From assembly GCA_030428745.1 (NCBI GenBank), contig JAUIEG010000197.1, positions 1 through 5,635 of the forward strand: DNA of 5,635 nucleotides, written 5' to 3'. The translations under genes and the position numbers were made by a program. The notes under the pieces are model-generated. The model was not told the origin of the DNA and ran no database searches. It saw nothing but the letters and a program-made list of their open reading frames with translations. The stretch comes from Alphaproteobacteria bacterium (GTDB lineage: Bacteria; Pseudomonadota; Alphaproteobacteria; Caulobacterales; Parvularculaceae). Shown here piece after piece: positions 1 to 5,635 of the stretch; within the stretch, counting starts at the first letter, position 1; each line of letters opens with the position of its first letter.

Positions 1-1
1 C

Positions 2-1216
2 CTGTCTCAGCTCGCACAGCTCGATACTGAGGCGGCTGCGGAAGAGATCCGTGACATCGTCAACGAGATCATCTCGATCAAAAATGTTCAGATGTCCATC
101 GCCGAGCAGGAATCCCTGCTGCAGGATATCTGTAACGACGTTCTTGGTTATGGCCCGCTTGAGCCGCTGCTCGCCCGCGATGATATCGCCGATATCATGG
201 TCAACGGCGCCAATCGCGTCTTTATCGAAGTCGGCGGCAAAATCCAGCTCACCAATGTGCGTTTCCGCGACAATGGGCAGCTGATGAATATCTGTCAGCG
301 CATTGTGTCCCAGGTCGGTCGCCGGGTCGATGAAGCCAGCCCCATATGCGACGCGCGCTTGCCGGACGGTTCGCGTGTGAACGTTATTGCGCCGCCGCTT
401 TCCATTGACGGCGCTGCGCTCACCATTCGTAAGTTTAAAAAGGACAAGCTCCGCATTCAGGACCTTGTCAATTTCGGCTCAATTTCGCCCGAGGGCGCAA
501 AGGTCCTTGAAATCATTGGCCATTGCCGCATCAACACGCTGATCTCCGGCGGTACGGGCTCCGGGAAAACGACGCTCCTGAACTGCATGACCGGCTTTAT
601 CGAGCATGATGAACGTATCATCACCTGCGAAGACGCGGCCGAACTTCAGCTGCAGCAGCCACATACGGTGCGCCTCGAAACGCGCCCGCCCAACCTTGAA
701 GGTTCGGGTGAAGTGACCATGCGCGACCTCGTCAAAAACTGTCTGCGTATGCGTCCTGAACGGATCATCGTCGGCGAGGTGCGTGGCCCCGAAGCGTTCG
801 ACTTGCTTCAGGCCATGAACACCGGCCACGACGGCTCAATGGGCACGCTCCACGCCAACTCGCCGCGTGAAGCGCTGCAGCGTATCGAATCCATGATCAC
901 CATGGGCGGCTATAACCTGCCCTCAAAGACCATCAAGGAAATGATTGTCGGTTCCATCGACGTCGTTGTGCAGGCTGCGCGCCTTCGCGACGGCTCGCGC
1001 CGCATCACTCATGTCACCGAAGTGCTCGGCACTGAAGGCGATACGATCATCACGCAGGACCTGTTCGTCTACGACATGGATGGGGAAGACGCCGACGGCA
1101 AGATTGTCGGTAAGCACAAATCAACCGGCATTGCGCGCCCGGCCTTTTGGGACCGCGCCCGGTATTACGGCAAGGAAGCGGAGCTCGCCTCCGCACTCGA
1201 CGCCGCATCGGAGTAG
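2..1216 (+). CDS. cpaF: Tad/Flp pilus assembly ATPase CpaF (TadA family), 5'-truncated by window edge
   Basis: This is a secretion ATPase of the type II/IV (GspE/VirB11-like) superfamily. As a cytoplasmic hexamer it powers Flp/Tad pilus assembly; in Caulobacter the single ATPase CpaF drives both extension and retraction. The frame is open from base 2, and those codons already read as CpaF sequence, so the gene starts upstream and the ATG at 92 is internal. About 404 codons are visible; family members are usually 450-500 residues, so mainly the N-terminal region is missing. Numbering from that internal Met, the sequence shows the N-terminal domain motif GYGPLEPLL (19-27), Walker A GGTGSGKTT (153-161), an Asp box with CEDAAEL (179-185), Walker B ending in IIVGEVRG (225-232, catalytic Glu229) and a His box GTLHANSPREAL (251-262). 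All key ATPase residues appear intact. tadB follows 6 nt after the stop, consistent with one operon. Confidence 0.96.
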   Translation: MSQLAQLDTEAAAEEIRDIVNEIISIKNVQMSIAEQESLLQDICNDVLGYGPLEPLLARDDIADIMVNGANRVFIEVGGKIQLTNVRFRDNGQLMNICQRIVSQVGRRVDEASPICDARLPDGSRVNVIAPPLSIDGAALTIRKFKKDKLRIQDLVNFGSISPEGAKVLEIIGHCRINTLISGGTGSGKTTLLNCMTGFIEHDERIITCEDAAELQLQQPHTVRLETRPPNLEGSGEVTMRDLVKNCLRMRPERIIVGEVRGPEAFDLLQAMNTGHDGSMGTLHANSPREALQRIESMITMGGYNLPSKTIKEMIVGSIDVVVQAARLRDGSRRITHVTEVLGTEGDTIITQDLFVYDMDGEDADGKIVGKHKSTGIARPAFWDRARYYGKEAELASALDAASE

Positions 1217-1222
1217 GGGTTT

Positions 1223-2212
1223 ATGGATCAGCAGATCCTCATTGTTCTGGTTCTTGGAGTGGTCGCGTTTGGCGCGCTCGCTTTTGTCCTGCTTGCGCCA
1301 AACCAGCGTGACAAGGCGAACAAGCGTGTCGCGTCGCTGAACACCGCCAAAGCCGTAAAACGCGGCAGCGGCGCCAGTGCGGAAGCTCAAAACAAGGAGC
1401 GCCGTAAAAAACTTGCTGACTCGCTTGCGGCGCTTGAAGACAAGACGAAAAACCTGAAAAAGAAAAAGCGTCTGTCAATGGACCAGATGCTCGAACAGGC
1501 GGGCCTCACCATCAAGCGCAAGCAGTTTTACATCGGTTCGGTGGTGATCGCGCTGTTGTTTGGCCTCGTTGGCGTTATTTCCGGACAAAAGCTTTGGATC
1601 AGCGGTCTTATGCTTGCGATCGGCGGTCTGGGCTTCCCCCGCTGGGCCCTGAATTTTCTACGTGCGCGCCGCCAGAAGAAATTCGTTGATGAATTTTCCA
1701 ACGCGATCGACGTTATCGTCCGCGGTGTGAAATCCGGCTTGCCGGTCAATGAGTGTCTCAAGATCATTGCGCGCGAAGCGCCGCGGCCCGTCAGCGATGA
1801 ATTTCACATGCTGGTCGAAGGCATCCGCGTCGGCCTTTCTCTCGATCAGGCGCTTGAGCGCATGTATGAGCGGATGCCGCTGCAGGAAGTGAATTTTTTC
1901 GGCATTGTGCTGATGATCCAGCAAAAGACCGGCGGTAACCTCGCGGAAGCGCTGGGCAACCTTGCGAATGTGTTGCGCTCGCGCAAGCTCATGGAAGGCA
2001 AGATCAAGGCCTTGTCGTCCGAAGCAAAAGCGTCCGCCTGGATCATCGGCTCGCTGCCTTTCCTTGTTGCGGGCGCTGTTCAACTTTCGTCGCCAGATTA
2101 TCTGACCCCGCTGTTCACAGAGAAAGTGGGTAATTTCATCTTGATCGGCGCCGGCCTGTGGATGGGAACCGGCGTCATCGTGATGAAGAAAATGACTCAG
2201 ATTAAGGTTTAG
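1223..2212 (+). CDS. tadB: Tad pilus inner-membrane platform protein TadB (CpaG)
   Basis: This type II secretion F (GspF-like) domain protein partners with TadC to form the inner-membrane platform on which the CpaF ATPase acts during Flp pilus assembly. The 329 residues match the usual TadB length. Visible order: an N-terminal hydrophobic segment (about 4-25); a Lys/Arg-rich cytoplasmic linker (about 28-100, with a basic cluster at 78-83); two hydrophobic segments (about 103-120 and 124-146); a T2SSF domain (about 155-285) with the family-typical IDVIVRGVKSGLPVNECL region and the QQKTGGNLAEALGNL motif (233-247); and a final hydrophobic segment (about 303-321). The ATG at 1223 is chosen because it directly precedes the first membrane segment and follows purine-rich GGAG (1210-1213) and AGGGG (1215-1219) in and after the cpaF stop. 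The 6-nt gap to cpaF and 8-nt gap to tadC imply co-transcription. Confidence 0.95.
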   Translation: MDQQILIVLVLGVVAFGALAFVLLAPNQRDKANKRVASLNTAKAVKRGSGASAEAQNKERRKKLADSLAALEDKTKNLKKKKRLSMDQMLEQAGLTIKRKQFYIGSVVIALLFGLVGVISGQKLWISGLMLAIGGLGFPRWALNFLRARRQKKFVDEFSNAIDVIVRGVKSGLPVNECLKIIAREAPRPVSDEFHMLVEGIRVGLSLDQALERMYERMPLQEVNFFGIVLMIQQKTGGNLAEALGNLANVLRSRKLMEGKIKALSSEAKASAWIIGSLPFLVAGAVQLSSPDYLTPLFTEKVGNFILIGAGLWMGTGVIVMKKMTQIKV

Positions 2213-2220
2213 AGGCCGTC

Positions 2221-3192
2221 ATGGAAGCCATCGTCAACGCCGTCACGGACCGCAATTTCCAGATCGCCGTGCTTGTCTCGCTAGCGGCGGTGGCGACGCT
2301 ATATACTGTGCTCGAGCCTTTGCTTGTCAAAGACAAGCTCAAGGAGCGCATGAAATCGGTCGGCAGCTACCGGGATAGTCTGCGTAAGCAGCAACGTGAA
2401 ACGCTGGCGAAAAAAACCAAAGGCCTCCGGAACACCTCGCCGCAAGGCGCTGTGAAGGATCTGGTGGAGAGCCTCAAGCTGCTTGAAGTCTTCGACGCCG
2501 AGTCCGCACGCAAGAAACTGATGATGGCCGGCTATCGCGGTCAGGGCCCGGTCTTCACTTTTATGACCGCGCGTCTGGGTCTGCCCTTTGTTGTGGCCAT
2601 CATTACCGGCATATATGTGTATCTTCTGGACGGCTTTGAGCTGGACAGCTTCGGCAAGTTGATGGCGACTTTCGGGGGCTTTTGCGTCGGCTTTTACCTG
2701 CCAAGCGTCTATATCTCGAATGCTGTCTCCAAACGTCAGAAGAGCATTCAGGAAGCATGGCCCGATGCGCTGGACCTTCTTCTGATCTGTGTCGAAGCGG
2801 GCATGTCCATCGAAGCGGCGTTCCAGAAAGTGGGCGACGAAGTCGGCCCTAACTGTCCGGAACTTGCTGAAGAGCTTGGTCTGACAACGGCGGAGCTCTC
2901 CTATCTTCAGGAACGCAAACAGGCCTATGTGAACCTTGCCGAGCGCACAGGTCTCGACTCGGTGAAGGGCGTTGTCACGGCGCTTGTCCAGTCGGAAAAA
3001 TACGGCACGCCCCTGGGGCAGTCTTTGCGCGTCATGGCGAAGGAAAGCCGGGATCTCAGAATGCAGGAAGCGGAGAAGAAAGCCGCCGCCCTGCCGCCGA
3101 AACTCACCGTGCCGATGATCGGCTTCTTCCTGCCGGTGCTGTTTGCGGTGATCCTCGGGCCAGCCATCATGTCGATCATGGGCACCCAGTAA
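2221..3192 (+). CDS. tadC: Tad pilus inner-membrane platform protein TadC (CpaH)
   Basis: This is the second T2SSF-domain platform protein of the Tad pilus and the presumed partner of TadB. The 323 residues are a normal TadC length. Visible order: an N-terminal membrane segment (about 13-35); a charged cytoplasmic linker (about 36-105); two membrane segments (about 113-135 and 146-166); a T2SSF domain from about 178, opening with the TadC-typical WPDALDLLLICVEAGMSIEAAF (180-201) and continuing to VVTALVQSEKYGTPLGQSLR (251-270); and a C-terminal membrane segment (about 295-318) after LPPKLTVPMIGFFLPV. The ATG at 2221 is preceded by AGAGG (2211-2215), which overlaps the tadB stop, 5 nt before the start. 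The gene ends the plus-strand run. No tadD or other pilus gene follows within the window, and the next gene is convergent. Confidence 0.95.
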   Translation: MEAIVNAVTDRNFQIAVLVSLAAVATLYTVLEPLLVKDKLKERMKSVGSYRDSLRKQQRETLAKKTKGLRNTSPQGAVKDLVESLKLLEVFDAESARKKLMMAGYRGQGPVFTFMTARLGLPFVVAIITGIYVYLLDGFELDSFGKLMATFGGFCVGFYLPSVYISNAVSKRQKSIQEAWPDALDLLLICVEAGMSIEAAFQKVGDEVGPNCPELAEELGLTTAELSYLQERKQAYVNLAERTGLDSVKGVVTALVQSEKYGTPLGQSLRVMAKESRDLRMQEAEKKAAALPPKLTVPMIGFFLPVLFAVILGPAIMSIMGTQ

Positions 3193-3199
3193 GCCTTCG

Positions 3200-3219
3200 C
3201 GCATGCAACGCTGCATGCG
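3200..3219. terminator. Perfect 8-bp inverted repeat downstream of tadC, possible transcript 3' end
   Basis: CGCATGCA (3200-3207) and TGCATGCG (3212-3219) are exact reverse complements around a 4-nt loop ACGC. The hairpin begins 7 nt after the tadC stop, inside the 82-nt gap between convergent tadC and the GFA gene. Its position suits a shared end-of-transcript element. However, no T-run follows it on either strand, so it is not a canonical intrinsic terminator; it could be an RNase-stabilising stem or coincidence. A weaker 5-bp stem, TCTTT/AAAGA (3241-3254), also lies in the gap. Confidence 0.35.
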
Positions 3220-3274
3220 GGTATGGCGCTAAACACATCTTCTTTGACGAAAGAGTCCGGAAACGTGCAGAGCG

Positions 3275-3691
3275 CTAGTCCGTGCGGCCACGCTCATGAC
3301 GCGGCAGGCGATCATCGGTGTTGAACCATGGGATGCGGTCTTCGCAATAGATGTGAAAATCCGGCGGCGAGAGCGCCGGATCATCAAGCGTCGCTGTATT
3401 GACGCCCAGCGTTTGCGACGGATCGTCCTCGCGGAACACAAGATAGGTTCCGCAATCGCCACAAAACTCCCGGCCTGCATGATCGGATGCGCGATGGGTT
3501 TTCGGCGCGCCTTCAACATATGAAAAGCCTGTAGGCGCCAGCGCAAACCAGGCGACGACCGGGGCGCCGGACTGGCGCTGGCAGGTGCGGCAATGGCAAT
3601 AGCCACTCTCGTCTATTGTTCCGGAGACTTGATAACGCACGCCGCCGCAGAGGCATCCGCCCTTGGCGTCGATGGAGTTCTTTGATGTCAT
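3275..3691 (-). CDS. GFA/CENP-V family zinc-binding protein
   Basis: This is a small (138 aa) cytoplasmic protein of the glutathione-dependent formaldehyde-activating enzyme (GFA)/CENP-V fold. The expected zinc-ligand cysteines are all present: GGCLCGG (Cys13, Cys15), YCHCRTCQRQSG (Cys32, Cys34, Cys37) and FCGDCGT (Cys77, Cys80). The C-terminal family signature HIYCEDRIPWF (113-123) is also present. The founding Gfa was proposed to speed S-hydroxymethylglutathione formation from formaldehyde and glutathione. Most paralogues have no proven substrate, and nothing nearby (no glutathione-dependent formaldehyde dehydrogenase) supports that role here, so the function is left open. The ATG at 3689-3691 has a GGAGAG (complement of 3702-3707) 10 nt upstream. 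The gene lies 58 nt downstream of the transglycosylase on the same strand and may be co-transcribed; it converges on tadC. Confidence 0.9.
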   Translation of the reverse strand: MTSKNSIDAKGGCLCGGVRYQVSGTIDESGYCHCRTCQRQSGAPVVAWFALAPTGFSYVEGAPKTHRASDHAGREFCGDCGTYLVFREDDPSQTLGVNTATLDDPALSPPDFHIYCEDRIPWFNTDDRLPRHERGRTD

Positions 3692-3749
3692 TTGCAGCGC
3701 TCTCTCCAGCGTCTCGGCGGAGCAAGCTTATAAGGACGGCGCGAAAAAG

Positions 3750-5528
3750 CTACTGGCCGTTTTGACCCGCTATCTGATCGATTGCTTCGTAGAGCGGCAA
3801 TTCACCCGCCGCGACTTTTTCGCGGGACGGCGCCGGCTGGCCGAGGCGGGCGCGATAAACCCAGAAATTCGTCAGCACGATTTCCACGAAATTGCGGCTT
3901 TCGCGGTTCGGAATGCTCTCAATGAAAAGCAGCGGATCGTCGATCGCCACGTCGCGCTTCCAGCGGCGCAAATTGCCGGGCCCGCCATTATAGGCGACGG
4001 CCATATGGAACAAATCGCCGTCCGTAGAGCGCGTCATGAGGTGGTCCACGTAATTCTGGCCAAGCTCCATATTGTAGGCGGGATCGTAAAGCCGCTCGCG
4101 GCCCGAGCGGTAACGCAAGGACCGATCGCCGGCGATATAGCTCGCCGTGCGCGGCATCAGCTGCATCAGCCCGCGGGCGCCGACGCGGCTTGTGGCGTCA
4201 GTCTTGAATTTTGATTCCTGACGCATCAGCGCATAAAGCAGCGCGCGGTCCACCTTGAAGCCGTTCTCGGGCGCATAATGCGGCACCGGGAAGAGGCCGG
4301 CCTGAAGGGCGGGATTGTCATCGGACAGTGCGATGTCGACTTGCGCGGCGGGCAGATCAAGCGCGATGGCCAGCGCCAGCAAATGCGGGGCTTCATCTTC
4401 GTCGATGGCGCCGTTAGCCCAGCGTAGTTCGAGATCGGCCTCGCTTGTCTGTCCCGCTTCCTTAAGCGCAATGGCGCGGAGAATGCGCGGCTGGTCTTCA
4501 ATGAGCTCGTCAAATTGATCCTGAGTCAGGTTCGGCGCGTTCCAGTTATAGTCATAGGCGCGGCCGAGCTGGGCGAGGGCGAGCTGTCCATAGAAGGTGA
4601 AGGGATACTCCGCAGCGATTTCGAGATTGGGCGTCACCTCCGCGGCGGCGCCGGCGGCAAGCGCCGTGCGCGCGGCCCAGAAGCCTGCGGCGGATCGTAG
4701 TGAATCTTCCTGATAGGGAACGGCGGCCATGGCTCGGAACTCGTCATGGGCGCCGGCGATGTCGCCCTGACGGTATTTGATGAGCCCTGATATCCAGTAG
4801 GCGAGAACGGCGCTGTCGCCATTGCGCGCCGCCGCAGCGCCTGAGATTTCCGCCGCGGCGTCGATATAGCCCTGATAGTAAAGGCTCGCCGCAATCCAGG
4901 AGCTCATGCGGTCATATTGGCGCTCTGTGATGGTCCCGCGTCTTAAATGTCCGTCGATCTCGCGCTTTGCTTCAAGGGCGCGCTCTTTGTTTGAAAGATA
5001 GCGCACCCGGCCTTCGATCCGGCGCACATTGGGGCGGCTCTTCCTGTCATAATCCTCTTCAAGATCGGGATGGAGCTCCTTTTCGGGCGCCGAACGCCAT
5101 TTCCGCGAGATCGGGCGGATGGGAGAGGACTGGCCGCGCGGCTGGCGTTTGCGCGCCAGCGAAAAGATTTTGTCCGCCTCCGGATGATCGGCGTAATAGG
5201 CCATCCAGCGCTTCAGTTCGCCAAAGCTCGAACGATAATCGGTTGGATGCATATAGCGCTGATACTGCACATAACCCATCAGGACGTCGTTTTCGAGCGC
5301 GGCGATTTTGGCGTCCGCTTCTTTCCAGCGCCCGTCTTCCTGCAACGCGAAGATCGCTTCGTAGAGCGCTGCGTCGGCATCGCTCAGCACACGGAGATTG
5401 AGAACATCGGAAAGCGCGGCGGCGGGCGCCGCCCCAGGATCGGTTTGCGCGGGCGTGTCAGCGGTCGCCGCTGCAGCGCTTTGCGCAGCGAATACAATAA
5501 ACAGCGAAAACCAGCGAACAGCCGCCAT
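3750..5528 (-). CDS. Soluble lytic murein transglycosylase, Slt70-like (family 1)
   Basis: This is a periplasmic peptidoglycan-cleaving enzyme: it cuts the MurNAc-GlcNAc beta-1,4 bond and leaves 1,6-anhydro-MurNAc, in cell-wall turnover or remodelling. It has 592 residues. A Sec signal peptide is visible (Arg5, hydrophobic 6-15, Ala-rich cleavage zone about 18-23) with no lipobox Cys, so it should be soluble. Residues about 45-420 form the helical TPR-like superhelix region, interrupted by an Arg/Lys/Pro-rich stretch (126-175). The C-terminal SLT domain (about 425-560) carries the catalytic Glu in LMRQESKF (Glu438), GLMQLMP (453-459), YDPAYNMELGQNYV (481-494), AYNGGPGN (512-519) and the family-1 motif around IPNRESRNFVE (539-549). 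The start at 5528 gives a complete signal peptide and is preceded by an AAGGAAG ribosome site. Slt proteins can also supply gaps in peptidoglycan for envelope machines, but a link to the adjacent Tad genes is only speculation. Confidence 0.94.
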   Translation of the reverse strand: MAAVRWFSLFIVFAAQSAAAATADTPAQTDPGAAPAAALSDVLNLRVLSDADAALYEAIFALQEDGRWKEADAKIAALENDVLMGYVQYQRYMHPTDYRSSFGELKRWMAYYADHPEADKIFSLARKRQPRGQSSPIRPISRKWRSAPEKELHPDLEEDYDRKSRPNVRRIEGRVRYLSNKERALEAKREIDGHLRRGTITERQYDRMSSWIAASLYYQGYIDAAAEISGAAAARNGDSAVLAYWISGLIKYRQGDIAGAHDEFRAMAAVPYQEDSLRSAAGFWAARTALAAGAAAEVTPNLEIAAEYPFTFYGQLALAQLGRAYDYNWNAPNLTQDQFDELIEDQPRILRAIALKEAGQTSEADLELRWANGAIDEDEAPHLLALAIALDLPAAQVDIALSDDNPALQAGLFPVPHYAPENGFKVDRALLYALMRQESKFKTDATSRVGARGLMQLMPRTASYIAGDRSLRYRSGRERLYDPAYNMELGQNYVDHLMTRSTDGDLFHMAVAYNGGPGNLRRWKRDVAIDDPLLFIESIPNRESRNFVEIVLTNFWVYRARLGQPAPSREKVAAGELPLYEAIDQIAGQNGQ

Positions 5529-5635
5529 AAGTCAATTCTTCCTTTCGCCCGCTTTTGCGGGGCCCGATGGCGGCAGTATCGCCGCCGGAAGTGAAAAAAG
5601 GGAAATGATCCCAACGCCCCAAACTTTACACCTAA
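5529..5635 (-). promoter_or_regulatory. Upstream leader of the transglycosylase gene with two short hairpins; no gene seen
   Basis: This 107-nt stretch at the right edge has no convincing reading frame. It contains two perfect inverted repeats: CCCGC/GCGGG around TTTT (5548-5561), and GGCGGC/GCCGCC around AGTATC (5569-5586). The first ends 3 nt upstream of the AAGGAAG ribosome site on the minus strand, so in the mRNA it could sit just 5' of the ribosome site. The transglycosylase promoter is expected here or just beyond. I do not see a convincing paired -35/-10: GATACT on the minus strand within the second repeat is a 4-of-6 match to a -10 but has no good -35. TTTACA (5625-5630, plus strand) resembles a -35 for a possible divergent gene, but its -10 would fall outside the window. 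Confidence 0.35.
5538..5544 (-). promoter_or_regulatory. Ribosome binding site of the lytic transglycosylase gene
   Basis: On the minus strand AAGGAAG lies 9 nt before the ATG at 5526-5528. It is a good Shine-Dalgarno match and fixes this start, which is also the one that gives a full signal peptide. Confidence 0.7.

Noticed and set aside
92..94. ATG at 92 as the true start of cpaF
   Set aside because: The frame is open back to base 2 and those residues match the helical stretch that normally precedes the GYGPLEPLL motif in CpaF, so the start lies upstream of the window.
479..829. A 116-codon frame antisense to the cpaF ATPase domain
   Set aside because: It mirrors the Walker A to Walker B coding region and has no independent support.
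2299..3216. A 305-codon open frame antisense to tadC
   Set aside because: It lies entirely opposite a well-recognised gene, its product is rich in His, Arg and Gln with no recognisable domain, and long antisense frames are expected from codon bias in GC-rich DNA.
3663..4214. A 183-codon plus-strand open frame over the transglycosylase 3' end
   Set aside because: It is opposite the conserved SLT catalytic domain and overlaps the GFA start; its product shows no family features.
5548..5561. CCCGC-TTTT-GCGGG as an intrinsic terminator
   Set aside because: The stem is only 5 bp, the T-run is in the loop rather than after the stem, and no gene ends next to it.
5070..5594. A 174-codon plus-strand open frame over the transglycosylase 5' end
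   Set aside because: It is antisense to the signal peptide and N-terminal domain of a clear gene, and the Arg/Phe-rich product has no recognisable motif.
1..5635. CRISPR array, tRNA/rRNA, insertion sequence ends or long direct repeats
   Set aside because: By reading through both strands I saw no regularly spaced repeats, cloverleaf-like sequence, transposase coding region or terminal inverted repeats; nearly all of the window is filled by five standard genes.

Overview
The window is ordinary-looking, GC-rich chromosomal DNA, most likely from an alphaproteobacterium (Caulobacter/Hyphomonas/Parvularcula-like). That placement is an inference. It rests on the cpaF-tadB-tadC order of a Caulobacter-type Tad pilus locus and on the style of the Slt-type lytic transglycosylase. 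No rRNA, tRNA or other strict taxonomic marker is present.

Left half, plus strand (1-3192): the downstream end of a Tad/Flp pilus assembly operon. A cpaF/tadA secretion ATPase, cut by the left window edge, is followed at 6 and 8 nt spacing by the two inner-membrane platform proteins TadB (CpaG) and TadC (CpaH). Together these form the cytoplasmic motor and membrane platform that polymerises Flp pilin. The prepilin peptidase, secretin and pilin genes must lie outside the window, presumably upstream. The plus-strand gene run ends after tadC.

Middle (3193-3274): an 82-nt gap between convergent genes. It contains a perfect 8-bp inverted repeat that may mark the 3' end of the pilus transcript.

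Right half, minus strand (3275-5528): a signal-peptide-bearing soluble lytic murein transglycosylase (Slt70-like, complete catalytic domain) and, 58 nt downstream of it, a small zinc-binding GFA/CENP-V family protein. The two could share a transcript. The last 107 nt (5529-5635) are the upstream leader of the transglycosylase, with two short hairpins and no gene.

I found no mobile element, CRISPR array, RNA gene, frameshift or clear sign of horizontal transfer. Nothing here supports a previously undescribed system. The findings are modest points about operon boundaries, hairpins and one unusual protein segment.
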